From Microbacteriaceae bacterium (GTDB taxonomy: Bacteria > Actinomycetota > Actinomycetes > Actinomycetales > Microbacteriaceae), in the NCBI GenBank assembly GCA_025463565.1, contig JAODAT010000003.1, forward strand, positions 1-57,158: a DNA stretch of 57,158 nt. Direction: 5' to 3'. The notes under the pieces were generated by a model that saw only the letters and a program-made list of their open reading frames with translations, did no database searches and was not told the origin of the DNA. Both the position numbers and the translations under genes were made by a program. Positions within the stretch are counted from its first letter, which is position 1; each line of letters starts with the position of its first letter. Positions 32,402 through 40,915 of the stretch are shown in pieces.

Positions 32402-33778
32402 CTAGTGCGCGAAGGCCTTGGACTTGTGCTGGCTGGGCATGGGGGCCGCCAGGCGATCGAGGTACTCGACATCGGCGGACATGTCGGCGAGGAAGCGGTC
32501 GGCGAGGTCCATGCTCAGGCCGTTGCGCACCACGATGCGCTGCACCGTAATGGACGACAGGTCGTCGGGCATCGGGTACGCGGGAACCAGCCAGCCCTGC
32601 ATCTTGAGCCGGTCGGAGAGGTCGTAGAGATCCCACTTTGCTTTGTGCTGCTTCTTCAGCCGCCAGGCGAACACCGGGATGTCGGTGCCGTCGTTCCACA
32701 GCTCGAACGGTCCCATGGCGGCGATGCCGCTCGAGAGGTGCACGGCGACATCCTGCGACGTCTGCTGCACCTGCCGAAACCCCTCCCGGCCGAGCCGCAG
32801 GAACAGGTAGAACTGCAGCAGCACCTGGGCCGCCGGCCGCGAGAAGTTGAGCGCGAAGGTCGGCATGCTGCCGCCCAGATAGGTCACGTCGAAGATGAGC
32901 TCCTTGGGCAGCAGGTCGGCCGACCGCCAGATCACCCAGCCGAGGCCCGGGTAGACGAGACCGTACTTGTGCGCGGAGGTGCTGATCGAGTGCACCCGCG
33001 GCAGCCGGAAGTCCCAGACCAGGTCGGGCTGCAGGAAGGGCGCGATCATCGCACCGGACGCCCCGTCGACGTGAATCGGAACGTTGAAGCCTGTCGCCTT
33101 CTCGATCTTGTCGAGCGCCTTCGAGATCTTCTCGATCGGCTCGTACATGCCGGTGTACGTGACCCCGAGCACTCCGACGACGCCGATCGTGTTCTCGTCA
33201 ACATACGACGCGAGGTCGTGCCCGTCGAGGGTCTGGTGCTCCTCGCTGATGGGCACGTAACGCGGCTCGACATCCCAGTAGTTGCAGAACTTCTCCCAGC
33301 ACACCTGCACCGCAGAGCTCATGATGAGGTTCGGCTTCTCGGTCGACTTGCCCTCAGCGCGGCGCGCGAGCTGCCAGCGGCGCTTGAGCGCGAGTCCACC
33401 GAGCATGCAGGCCTCCGACGAGCCGACCGTCGACGTGCCGATCGAGTTCGCCGCGTCGGGCGAATTCCAGAGATTCGCGAGGATGTGCCAGCAGTTGTCC
33501 TCGATAGCCGCGGTCTGCGGGTACTCGTCTTTGTCGATCATGTTCTTGTCGTACGACTCGGCGTAGAGGCGCTCGGCCTGGTCATCCATCCAGGTGCCGA
33601 CGAAGGTGGCGAGGTTCAGCCGCGCGTTGCCGTCGAGCATGGTCTCGTCGTGCACCAGCTGATAGGCGGTCTCCGGCGTCATCGGGTCTTGCCGCATCAC
33701 GTACCGCGACGCGGCCGTATCCTCGTCCGGCCTGGCGTAGAGCGGGTTGACGCTGATGTGTTCGCGCTTCTTCGGCAT
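32402..33778 (-). CDS. gadB: Glutamate decarboxylase
   Basis: PLP enzyme of 458 residues converting glutamate to GABA with consumption of a cytoplasmic proton. The PLP lysine is K271 in SAHKYGLVYPG; D238 in HVDGASGAMIAP pairs with the ring nitrogen; SSEACMLGGLALKRRW and NYWDVEPRYVP are GadB signatures. ATG 33778 is supported by GGAG ten bases upstream. No gadC antiporter is next to it. It is the last gene of an operon with ohr, chorismate mutase and an SDR, and starts 23 bases after the SDR stop. Confidence 0.96.
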   Translation of the reverse strand: MPKKREHISVNPLYARPDEDTAASRYVMRQDPMTPETAYQLVHDETMLDGNARLNLATFVGTWMDDQAERLYAESYDKNMIDKDEYPQTAAIEDNCWHILANLWNSPDAANSIGTSTVGSSEACMLGGLALKRRWQLARRAEGKSTEKPNLIMSSAVQVCWEKFCNYWDVEPRYVPISEEHQTLDGHDLASYVDENTIGVVGVLGVTYTGMYEPIEKISKALDKIEKATGFNVPIHVDGASGAMIAPFLQPDLVWDFRLPRVHSISTSAHKYGLVYPGLGWVIWRSADLLPKELIFDVTYLGGSMPTFALNFSRPAAQVLLQFYLFLRLGREGFRQVQQTSQDVAVHLSSGIAAMGPFELWNDGTDIPVFAWRLKKQHKAKWDLYDLSDRLKMQGWLVPAYPMPDDLSSITVQRIVVRNGLSMDLADRFLADMSADVEYLDRLAAPMPSQHKSKAFAH

Positions 33779-33801
33779 GACGACTCCGCTCGGCTGTGCA
33801 G

Positions 33802-34716
33802 TTAGGGGGTGAAATTTTCTCCGGTCAGTGTTTCTGAGAGTGACCATAGCGCGGCACCGAACTCGGGGGAATGGCTGGTTTGTACTGGCTTTCCGAGCGA
33901 CGGCGGCCCGAACACCTGGAAGCGCGGGCCCCAGTACTGGCCGCCCACGGCATCCGGATCGGTCGCCGCGCGCACCGCCGCGCGAGCGCCCGTCTCTTTG
34001 CTGCCGCCCGCGACCACGCTCAGCTTGGCGAGCGCTCGCTCGCCCGTCGTCGGTTCGATCACACCGGGCCGGGTGGGGCTGTTCCCGTCGATGCCGCCAC
34101 CGGGGTGCACGACGAGCGCGGTCACCTGGCTGCCGGCCGCTCGCAGCCGGCGGTCGAGTTCGAAGCCGAAGCCCTGGGTGGCGTGCTTCGACTGCGCGTA
34201 CGCGGTGAAGGCTGAATATTTTCCGGATGTCGCCTGCAGGTTGTCGGCGTCGAGCGGGCGCAGCCGCGTGGCGGCGCTGCCCATCGTGACCACCCGGCTG
34301 CCGGGAGTTTCACGCAGCTTCGGGTAAAGCAGTGCGGTCAGCAGGAAGTGGCCGAGGTGGTTGGTGCCGAACATGATCTCGTTGCCGTCGGCGGTCTCTT
34401 CGCGGTTCTTCGACGGCATGATCGACCCGGCGTTTTCGATGATTCCGTCGATGCGCGGCAGTCGCGCCAGTTCGGCGGCCGCTGCACGCACGGAGGCGAG
34501 GCTGGCCAGGTCGAGCGTGACCGAGCTGACGTTCGCTCCCGGCACCTGCTGCTGGATAGCCGCAATTGCGGCGGCGGCCTTCTCGGGATTGCGCGCGGCG
34601 ATGACCACCGTTGCGCCCGCCTGCGCGAGTTGCTCGCTGATGAAGTAGCCGATGCCGGCGTTGCCGCCGGTGACCACGAAGGTCTTGCCCGCCTGCGATG
34701 GCGGAGCCCAGCTCAC
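33802..34716 (-). CDS. Short-chain dehydrogenase/reductase, retinol dehydrogenase-like (second copy)
   Basis: NADP-dependent oxidoreductase of 304 residues. TGGNAGIG (16-23) binds the cofactor, IIENAG follows the fourth strand, and YAQSKHA holds the catalytic Tyr and Lys. The length and the FGTNHLGHFLLTALL segment fit the WWOX/retinol dehydrogenase-like group. The start GTG 34716 overlaps the chorismate mutase stop by 4 bp (GTGA); the open frame further upstream is a shadow of the preceding genes. Substrate unknown. Confidence 0.9.
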   Translation of the reverse strand: MSWAPPSQAGKTFVVTGGNAGIGYFISEQLAQAGATVVIAARNPEKAAAAIAAIQQQVPGANVSSVTLDLASLASVRAAAAELARLPRIDGIIENAGSIMPSKNREETADGNEIMFGTNHLGHFLLTALLYPKLRETPGSRVVTMGSAATRLRPLDADNLQATSGKYSAFTAYAQSKHATQGFGFELDRRLRAAGSQVTALVVHPGGGIDGNSPTRPGVIEPTTGERALAKLSVVAGGSKETGARAAVRAATDPDAVGGQYWGPRFQVFGPPSLGKPVQTSHSPEFGAALWSLSETLTGENFTP

Positions 34717-35027
34717 GTCGCGGAACCGAGGTCGATGACGCCGGTGGCGATCTGTTCGTGCTGGTGGATGACCTCGGCGATGATGAAATTGAGGAACTTC
34801 TCGCCGAAGACGGGGTCGAGGTGCGACTCGACCGCCAGCTCCTTCAGCTTGGCGATCTGCTGCTTCTCGCGTTCGGGGTCGGCGGGCGGCAGGCCGAACT
34901 CGGCCTTCAGCCGCCCCACCTCCTGGGTGATCTTGAACCGCTCGGCCAGCATGTGCACCAGCGCCGCGTCCACGTTGTCGATGCTCTGCCGAAGGCCCAG
35001 CAGGCGCGCGGTCGGGTCCTCCGCCAT
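34713..35027 (-). CDS. Chorismate mutase, AroQ type
   Basis: All-helical enzyme of 104 residues converting chorismate to prephenate for Phe/Tyr. The AroQ pattern is complete: LRQSIDNVDAALVHMLAERF with the first Arg, KITQEVGRLKAEFGLPPADPEREKQQI with the catalytic Lys and the DxxRE element, and a C-terminal helix FLNFIIAEVIHQHEQI with Gln. ATG 35027 shares one base with the ohr stop (TGATG), and its own stop overlaps the SDR start. It is secreted neither by signal nor fused to another domain. Confidence 0.92.
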   Translation of the reverse strand: MAEDPTARLLGLRQSIDNVDAALVHMLAERFKITQEVGRLKAEFGLPPADPEREKQQIAKLKELAVESHLDPVFGEKFLNFIIAEVIHQHEQIATGVIDLGSAT

Positions 35028-35455
35028 CAGTCGACCAGGGCCAGGGTGACCTCGACATTGCCACGGGTGGCGTTCGAGTACGGGCACACCGAGTGGGCGG
35101 CGTCGGCGAGCGCCTGGCGGCTCTCCGGCGCAACGTTCGGGGTGAAGATGTCGAGTTCGACGGCGAGACCGAAGCCGGGGCCGTCGCCGTCTTTGCCGAT
35201 GCCGACACTCGCGGAAACCGAGGCGTCCGTCGAGTCGAGCCCCATGCGCTTGGCGGAGCCGAGGAGCGCGCTCAGGAAGCAGGTGGCGTACCCGGCGGCG
35301 AACAGCTCTTCCGGGTTGGTGCCGTCGCCGGAGCCGCCCATCTCCTTCGGAGTGCGAGTGTCCATGTCAATGCGGTCATTGTCGGAGCGAACGTGCCCGT
35401 TCCGGCCTCCCCCGGTAGCGTGCGCGATAGCGGTGTAGGCGATATCCAAAGTCAT
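35027..35455 (-). CDS. ohr: Organic hydroperoxide resistance protein (Ohr/OsmC family)
   Basis: Thiol peroxidase of 142 residues that reduces organic hydroperoxides. Both redox cysteines are present, C59 in GYATCFLSAL and C124 in HSVCPYSNATRGN, and the Ohr-type GGTNPEELFA-like loop (GDGTNPEELFA) is clear. It is the first gene of a four-gene operon. TAGCCT (35462-35467) ends six bases before the ATG, suggesting a leaderless transcript. No OhrR gene is adjacent. Confidence 0.95.
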   Translation of the reverse strand: MTLDIAYTAIAHATGGGRNGHVRSDNDRIDMDTRTPKEMGGSGDGTNPEELFAAGYATCFLSALLGSAKRMGLDSTDASVSASVGIGKDGDGPGFGLAVELDIFTPNVAPESRQALADAAHSVCPYSNATRGNVEVTLALVD

Positions 35456-35461
35456 GAAAAC

Positions 35462-35467
35462 AGGCTA
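35462..35467 (-). promoter_or_regulatory. Leaderless -10 of the ohr operon
   Basis: TAGCCT on the minus strand ends six bases before ATG 35455. It overlaps the stop of the upstream EamA gene (stop at 35465-35467), so the ohr operon has its own promoter at the end of that gene. Confidence 0.6.
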
Positions 35468-36412
35468 ACCCTCGGCAGCGCTCACATCGGTCGGTTGCCG
35501 CCTGAACAGCCTGCCCTGAGTGAGAACGATGCCGAACAAAACCAGCAGCGCCCCCACCGGTTCGTTCCAGGTGAGCTTGTCGCCGAGCACGAGCACCCCG
35601 AGAAGCACGCCGACCACGGGGATGACGTAGGTGACGGTGGACTGCCCGGTGGGTCCCCACGCCCGCAGCACGTTCACGCTCCAGTAGTAGCAGACGCCGG
35701 TGCCAAGGCAGCCGAGCAGCAGGATGCTGCCGACCACCCAGATGGAGAGGTGAACCGGGTGAGCGAGCGGGCCGAAGACGAGTATCGGTGTGAGGAGCAG
35801 CATGATCGTTCCGGACATGCCGACGTTCATGAACGCCACCGTCGTGCCGGGGATCGGGCGATGGCTGATGAATTTGCGCATATAGCCGATCGCGAACCCG
35901 TAGGAGGTTGCCGCGAGGATGCAGGCGATCTGGCCCTCGAGGCTGCCGGTGAGAGCCGAGTACTGCCACGGACCGATGATGACGAGAACGCCGACGACGC
36001 CGACCGCCACCCCGGCGACCTGGCTGCGAGTGAGTCGCTCGACGTGGAAAACGAGGGTGGCCATGAGCGCCGTCGCGATGGGGGTGAGCGAGTTATAGAT
36101 CGAGCCGAGGCTGGATGAGACATACTGCTCCGCCCAGGCGAACAGCAGATGGGGGACGACCGCGTTCGCGAGCGCGATCACCACGAAATGCAGCCAGACC
36201 ACCCGTTCCTTCGGCAACCGCTGCCGCATGATGAGCATCACCGTGCCGAGTGTGAGACCGCCCAGGATCTCGCGACTCCAGGCGAGTTGCCCGAAGCTGA
36301 GGCCGGTGAGCGCACCCTTCATGAACAGGAAGCTGGCACCCCAGACGAGGCCCATCGCGATGAACTGGATGACGATAAGGGGTTGCCGCGCCCTCGCGGC
36401 TGTTTGGATCAC
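35465..36412 (-). CDS. EamA-family (DMT) transporter (second copy)
   Basis: Membrane protein of about 315 residues with ten predicted helices in two EamA halves. Characteristic segments are GLVWGASFLFMKGAL at the N-terminus, YNSLTPIATALMATLVFHVERLTRSQ at the end of the first half (in parts), and WGPTGQSTVTYVIPVVGVLLG in the second. It is probably an exporter; substrate unknown. GTG 36412 is six bases after TAGTGT, so it is preferred to GTG 36415. It is divergent from a methyltransferase gene. Confidence 0.9.
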   Translation of the reverse strand: MIQTAARARQPLIVIQFIAMGLVWGASFLFMKGALTGLSFGQLAWSREILGGLTLGTVMLIMRQRLPKERVVWLHFVVIALANAVVPHLLFAWAEQYVSSSLGSIYNSLTPIATALMATLVFHVERLTRSQVAGVAVGVVGVLVIIGPWQYSALTGSLEGQIACILAATSYGFAIGYMRKFISHRPIPGTTVAFMNVGMSGTIMLLLTPILVFGPLAHPVHLSIWVVGSILLLGCLGTGVCYYWSVNVLRAWGPTGQSTVTYVIPVVGVLLGVLVLGDKLTWNEPVGALLVLFGIVLTQGRLFRRQPTDVSAAEG

Positions 36413-36418
36413 CACCAG

Positions 36419-36442
36419 ACACTAGCGCGAGACGGCGACAAT
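36419..36442. promoter_or_regulatory. Divergent leaderless promoters: EamA transporter and methyltransferase
   Basis: Minus strand: TAGTGT (36419-36424), six bases before GTG 36412. Plus strand: GACAAT (36437-36442), five bases before ATG 36448. Only 35 bp separate the start codons and there is no Shine-Dalgarno for either. Confidence 0.5.
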
Positions 36443-36447
36443 GGAGC

Positions 36448-37212
36448 ATGGCCGATTTCGATGACCTCATCGCCGAGGGCGAGGCCGTGCCCGTCGCGGG
36501 CTGGGATTTCTCCTGGTTCGAGGGCCGGGCCATCGAGGAGCCCACGTCCTGGGGTTACTCGCGCCGGCTGCCGCCGCTCTATGCGGAGGCGCAGGCGGTG
36601 CTCGATCTTCAGACCGGTGGCGGCGAGGTGTTCGCCGGGGCGCTCGCCCGCACCGACGTGCGGCCGTCGTTGGTTGCTGCGACCGAGGCCTGGGAGCCCA
36701 ACCTCGAGCTGGCCCGGCGCGCGCTCGCGCCGTTCGACGCCACGGTGGCCCACCTCGCGAATGACGCGCCGCTGCCCTTCGCAGACGCGAGTTTCGGGGT
36801 CGTCTCCAGTCGGCATCCGATCGCCATGCCCTGGTCGGAGGTGGCCAGGGTGCTGGAGCCGGGCGGCATCACGATCAGCCAGCAGGTGACTCCGCTGGCC
36901 ACGAATCGCGAACTCTACGAGTTCTTCCTCGGCCCACAGGGCTATGAACCCGAGGATGGGGTCGCGTTGATCCAGAGCAGGGTGGCGGAGGCCGGGCTCG
37001 AGCTCGTCGACCTGCGCTACGAGGAGTCGAAGGTCGAGTTCTTCGATCTGGCGGCCGTCGTCTACTTTCTGCGCAAGGTGCTCTGGACCGTTCCCGACTT
37101 CACCGTGGAGCGCTATCGCGACAAGCTGATCGAACTGCACGCCGAGATCGAGGAACGTGGCTCGTTCGTGTCGTACAGCCGGCACGCCCTGGTGGTCGCG
37201 CTGCGCCAGTGA
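36448..37212 (+). CDS. Class I SAM-dependent methyltransferase
   Basis: Soluble enzyme of 254 residues. Motif I is AVLDLQTGGGEVFAG (about 50-64), with the acidic residue E at the second strand (ATEAWEPNLELARR), then LPFADASFGVVSSRHPIAM as motif IV/V and ARVLEPGGITISQQV as the post-motif strand. The acceptor cannot be inferred; such proteins include rRNA, quinone and small-molecule methylases. The mRNA is probably leaderless. Confidence 0.9.
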   Translation: MADFDDLIAEGEAVPVAGWDFSWFEGRAIEEPTSWGYSRRLPPLYAEAQAVLDLQTGGGEVFAGALARTDVRPSLVAATEAWEPNLELARRALAPFDATVAHLANDAPLPFADASFGVVSSRHPIAMPWSEVARVLEPGGITISQQVTPLATNRELYEFFLGPQGYEPEDGVALIQSRVAEAGLELVDLRYEESKVEFFDLAAVVYFLRKVLWTVPDFTVERYRDKLIELHAEIEERGSFVSYSRHALVVALRQ

Positions 37213-37215
37213 GAA

Positions 37216-37860
37216 TCAAGCCCGCATAGACCTGAACAGCACGGGACGCTCACCGTAACCAGCCAACCTGGTTTCGAGCAGTTCGCGCACCCGCGGCCAG
37301 TCGTCGATGATCACCGAGAACCGGGCGCTGTCTCGCCAGCTTCCATCCGCCCGGGTCAGGTCCCGCCGCTGGATGCCTTCGAAGGTCGCCCCGATGCCGG
37401 CGATCGCCGCCCTCGAGCGCTCGTTCAGGGCATCTGCCTGAATGAGCACTCGCCCGAACCCGTGGTCGAAGGCCAGGCCGAGCATCAGCAGCTTCGCCTC
37501 AGCATTCACCGCGGTGCCCCAGACCCTCGGGTCATACGCGGTCCAGCCGATGTGCGCTGACTCACGACCCAGATCGAAATCAGTGAGCGTGGTGGTTCCG
37601 ACCAGCTCGCCGTCGTGCGGGCCGCCCTTGAGGAACAGGACCATCGGGTTGCCGACCCCCCAGGCGAAGTACTTCTCCGACCAGTCGAGAAAGCCGGCCT
37701 CGGTGTCGCGATAGCCCTTCGGCCCACCGCCATAGCCACTCGCGAAGACGATCGGATGCCCGATGGCGGCGTACAGCCGCGGCAGATGTTCGCGGGTCAG
37801 CGGCTCAAGCCGGATGAACCGTCCGTCGAGGGGTGCGGGGTTAGGGCGTGTCGCGCTCAC
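37216..37860 (-). CDS. GNAT-family N-acetyltransferase (RimJ/RimL type)
   Basis: Enzyme of 214 residues. The N-terminus LDGRFIRLEPLTREHLPRLY and the middle section ESAHIGWTAYDPRVWGTAVNAEAKLLML match the RimJ/RimL-like group, with FDHGFGRVLIQADALNERSRAAI as the CoA-binding and following helix. Start GTG 37860; CAGACT lies seven bases upstream and is a possible -10. It converges with the methyltransferase gene, with three bases between the stops. Substrate unknown. Confidence 0.9.
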   Translation of the reverse strand: MSATRPNPAPLDGRFIRLEPLTREHLPRLYAAIGHPIVFASGYGGGPKGYRDTEAGFLDWSEKYFAWGVGNPMVLFLKGGPHDGELVGTTTLTDFDLGRESAHIGWTAYDPRVWGTAVNAEAKLLMLGLAFDHGFGRVLIQADALNERSRAAIAGIGATFEGIQRRDLTRADGSWRDSARFSVIIDDWPRVRELLETRLAGYGERPVLFRSMRA

Positions 37861-37900
37861 ATGGTCCAGTCTGGCAGCGCACGGTGCGACGATGGTACCC

Positions 37901-38509
37901 GTGAGCAGTGCAGCACTTTTCAGCCGCTCGGCGAGTTCCTACCTGGAACTGCTCGGGCAGATCCGGGACGACCAGTGGTTGCTGCCCGGACTCGGTGAGT
38001 GGGACGTTCGCGGCCTCGCCGGACATACCGCGCGGGCCATTCTCACCGTCGAGAACTACCTCGGGCAGGAGGAGCCGGGCGAGGTGACTATCCCGTCCGC
38101 CGCCGGCTACTACACGACGATCTACTCGCAGGTGATGGATCCCGCGTCGGTGGCCGCGCGCGGGGTCGAGGCGGGTGCGTGGCTGGGCGACGATCCGGTC
38201 GCGCAGGTCTCGGCGGCGCTGATGCGTGCGAAAGCGGTCATCGAGGCCCAGCCCGACAACCGCATCGTGGGAATCGGTGGGATGGGCATCCTGCTCTCCG
38301 AATACCTGCGCACCCGGGTGCTTGAGCTGGTCGTGCACACCATCGACCTGTCACGTGCCACGGGCATCGCGCACACTCTTCCCGACGCCACGATCGCCGA
38401 CGCGCTCGCGCTGGCGACCGCGACTGCCGCACAGAGCGGCGAGGGTGAGGCGGTGCTGCTCGCGCTCACCGGCCGCGACGCGCTTCCGGACGGTTTCAGC
38501 GTGGTGTAG
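37901..38509 (+). CDS. DinB-like maleylpyruvate isomerase N-terminal domain protein
   Basis: Protein of 202 residues with the mycothiol-dependent maleylpyruvate isomerase N-terminal fold. It has the helix pattern SSYLELLGQIRDDQWLLPGL, the WDVRGLAGHTARA segment with the conserved His and HTIDLSRATGI with a second His, which together form the metal site of this DinB-like family. Mycothiol is the thiol of Actinobacteria, so a mycothiol-dependent transferase role is likely. GTG 37901 is preferred to the longer frame at 37763; GACGAT lies seven bases before it. Confidence 0.88.
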   Translation: MSSAALFSRSASSYLELLGQIRDDQWLLPGLGEWDVRGLAGHTARAILTVENYLGQEEPGEVTIPSAAGYYTTIYSQVMDPASVAARGVEAGAWLGDDPVAQVSAALMRAKAVIEAQPDNRIVGIGGMGILLSEYLRTRVLELVVHTIDLSRATGIAHTLPDATIADALALATATAAQSGEGEAVLLALTGRDALPDGFSVV

Positions 38510-38541
38510 CGGTCTACTATCGCGCTGTGCCGCTGGACCAC

Positions 38542-38547
38542 TAACCT
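38542..38547 (+). promoter_or_regulatory. Leaderless -10 of the 202-aa membrane protein gene
   Basis: TAACCT ends six bases before GTG 38554, with no Shine-Dalgarno in the gap. Confidence 0.5.
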
Positions 38548-38553
38548 TCGTTC

Positions 38554-39162
38554 GTGACTCGAAACTCCAGTGTTGTTCGCGTTATCGGCTCCATCGTCTC
38601 GTGGCTGCTGTTCAGCCTGTCCTTCACCCTGCTCGTCGAAGCGGTGTTCGGCGTGATGAGCGTGGGCGGCGCCTGTGCGTCAGGCAACACGCCCTATGTC
38701 ATCGCTCACCAGTGCCCGGACGCGAGCCTGTGGGCCGCCCCCGCGGTCTTCGGTGGGCTGATCGCCGTGTTCGCCTCGTTCTTTCTCGCGCAGGGTTTCG
38801 GTACCTCGCTGGTCGTGCTGGCCTGGCCCATCCTGTTCGGTGTGCTCGGCGGCGTCTTCCTCTCATCGCTCGAGATCGTCGGCTACCTGCTCGGAGCCAT
38901 GTTCCTGGTGATGGCGGCAATACCGCTCATCCTCGCCCTCCGGGCCAGCGCGCAGCGGGTGTTCCTCGGCGCGGTCGACGCCGCGGGAGTTCGCTTCACC
39001 GAGGGGCCGAATGCTCGGCAGATTCCATACAGCGTGAGCTTCGCCGACAGCGACAACCCCGTTTCGCCGACCGCGGTGAACTGGCTGGCCAGCATTCTCA
39101 TTTGGCTGGTCTCCAGCGGCGTCGGGTTCTGGCTCGCGCTGAAGATCGACGGCGGCGTCTGA
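38554..39162 (+). CDS. Uncharacterised four- to five-helix membrane protein
   Basis: Membrane protein of 202 residues. There is one helix at about 10-35, three clustered at about 60-135, a polar stretch (DAAGVRFTEGPNARQIPYS) and a final helix at about 175-198. The loop between helices one and two holds two cysteines (GGACASGNTPYVIAHQCPD in parts), possibly a disulfide outside the cell. No family is recognised. It converges tail to tail with a large membrane protein gene, one base apart. Confidence 0.7.
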   Translation: MTRNSSVVRVIGSIVSWLLFSLSFTLLVEAVFGVMSVGGACASGNTPYVIAHQCPDASLWAAPAVFGGLIAVFASFFLAQGFGTSLVVLAWPILFGVLGGVFLSSLEIVGYLLGAMFLVMAAIPLILALRASAQRVFLGAVDAAGVRFTEGPNARQIPYSVSFADSDNPVSPTAVNWLASILIWLVSSGVGFWLALKIDGGV

Positions 39163-39163
39163 A

Positions 39164-40819
39164 CTACGGCGCTACGAAGTGGAAGAGGGGGTCCACGAAG
39201 ATGTACTCCCACTGCTTGCGCTCTGACTTGAATCCCGCGGTTGGCAGATTTTCGATTTCGTTGGTGTAGTCGAAGACCGCGTTGGATTCAGTATTGCTGA
39301 TTCCGAAGACCCGCCCCTGTGCTATACCGATCAGCGGGGAAACGCGCTCTGACGACGAAATCCCGCTCGCGATGAGAGCCGCAAGAGTGCCCCCAATGAC
39401 AAGTGCTGTGAGCGTCACCCGCTGAGCAGCGCTGGTTGGCGGTCGCGAAGACACTAGGAAGACGAGCAGTCCGATCGTTATGGGCACCAGCATCAGGAGC
39501 ACAAGCCAGGTGAATTTTTCCGGGTAATAACCCCAGGCATCCGCCTTGCCTCGGCGCTGGTAAAGCAGATAGATAAGGCCGGCGATGGACCCGAGGATCA
39601 CTACCGCCGTGCCGATGGGGATGTATCGCTGCCGAAGCCGAATCGCGCCCACGATGAGGTAGACGTCGAAGAGTGCGACGAACCCGAAAATAATCGGGCT
39701 CAGAATCTCAGGGAATCCACCCTCATTCCCCAGTGCACTGGAGGCGACGACTGCGCTCGGCAAACTGAAAGCGGCTGCATACAGCACCACTAGCGCGCAG
39801 GCGACCGCGAGAACCGCGGTGACAGCGAGGGTGGCGCGTCGGAGGAATGCTCGCACCACGCTGACCGCAGCGAGGCCGATCAGGCAGAGCAGCAGCGGAG
39901 GCCACACCGAGAGCATGGTGACGCATCCGGCTAGCAGTACGAGTGCTGTCAGGAACGGCCTCCGCTCGCCCTCGACGTAGACGAGCCAGCAGGCGACCAT
40001 CACGATGATTGCGAAGGTCGCGTTGATGAATCCGCCGTAGAGCGAAATGCCAAGCACCCACCAGCTCAATCCGAATAGCGACGCACCTGCGGTAAGCGGT
40101 ATCGCGTATACCAGGCGGATGCCTCGGACAGCTCGCGCGACCGCCGAGCCCAGAAGCAGGCAGGTCGCGGCGGCGGCCGCCATCCACACCTGGGCCATTC
40201 GCGAGACGTCGTGCCTCAGAAGCTCACCCGCGGTAAGAGCCCCACGCCCCGGAGCCATGTTCGAGGCGACAACTCCGAACGGCAGCGGGGTCTGCCCGAG
40301 TGAGGAGCTCGAGATTCCGTTATCGGCCACCATGCTGCGCGAGGAAAGAAGATCGCGAACGGCGTCATCGAACATGGCCCAGGCAAGATGCACCGCCGAC
40401 GGGTCTGCGACATCCACGATCGCCCATGCCACGGTCATGGCTACACCGGAGAGCGCTGCGGCGGCGAGCGCCCCGTTCCGCCCGCGCCAGTCGCGTAGGG
40501 CGGGCGGCAGGATCGCCGAGGCGACACCGCACCCCACACCGATCGCCATCCAGACGACCAGTCCGAGGCCGGTCAGTCCGAGGGGGACGAGGGGGCTCAG
40601 GCGCAGGACCATCAGTTCCACTGTCAGGAACGCGATTGTCACGACGGCGATGGAGAGCCCGGCTGAGATCCAGCGCGACACGAGGCTACCGAGCGAGACC
40701 AGGGCGCCGAGCCAGAGCACGAGCATCGGTCCGCCGGCCAGCGCCAGCATGAGTCCCACAACACTGAGCACGGCACCGAGCAGGCCCGGAATTCGCGCGC
40801 GGAACCCTGACAACGCCAT
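39164..40819 (-). CDS. Large polytopic membrane protein of unknown function
   Basis: Protein of 551 residues with about 12-13 hydrophobic helices spread along almost its whole length. A non-membrane insert lies at about 150-200 (containing VRDLLSSRSMVADNGISSSS) and a hydrophilic C-terminal part at about 505-551 (NEIENLPTAGFKSERKQWEY). The layout recalls membrane glycosyltransferases or polymerases of the cell envelope, but no catalytic DD or DE motif stands out. Base composition is slightly less GC-rich than its neighbours. I do not recognise the family. It lies upstream of, and converges with, a smaller membrane gene. Confidence 0.7.
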   Translation of the reverse strand: MALSGFRARIPGLLGAVLSVVGLMLALAGGPMLVLWLGALVSLGSLVSRWISAGLSIAVVTIAFLTVELMVLRLSPLVPLGLTGLGLVVWMAIGVGCGVASAILPPALRDWRGRNGALAAAALSGVAMTVAWAIVDVADPSAVHLAWAMFDDAVRDLLSSRSMVADNGISSSSLGQTPLPFGVVASNMAPGRGALTAGELLRHDVSRMAQVWMAAAAATCLLLGSAVARAVRGIRLVYAIPLTAGASLFGLSWWVLGISLYGGFINATFAIIVMVACWLVYVEGERRPFLTALVLLAGCVTMLSVWPPLLLCLIGLAAVSVVRAFLRRATLAVTAVLAVACALVVLYAAAFSLPSAVVASSALGNEGGFPEILSPIIFGFVALFDVYLIVGAIRLRQRYIPIGTAVVILGSIAGLIYLLYQRRGKADAWGYYPEKFTWLVLLMLVPITIGLLVFLVSSRPPTSAAQRVTLTALVIGGTLAALIASGISSSERVSPLIGIAQGRVFGISNTESNAVFDYTNEIENLPTAGFKSERKQWEYIFVDPLFHFVAP

Positions 40820-40915
40820 CTGAATGTCCAGCCCGCCTATCGTTGCCCGACCCAGCGGGCCATCACGCCATCACACTAACGCGAGGTTCGATCCGGTGAG
40901 GGGAACGCGCCGGGC

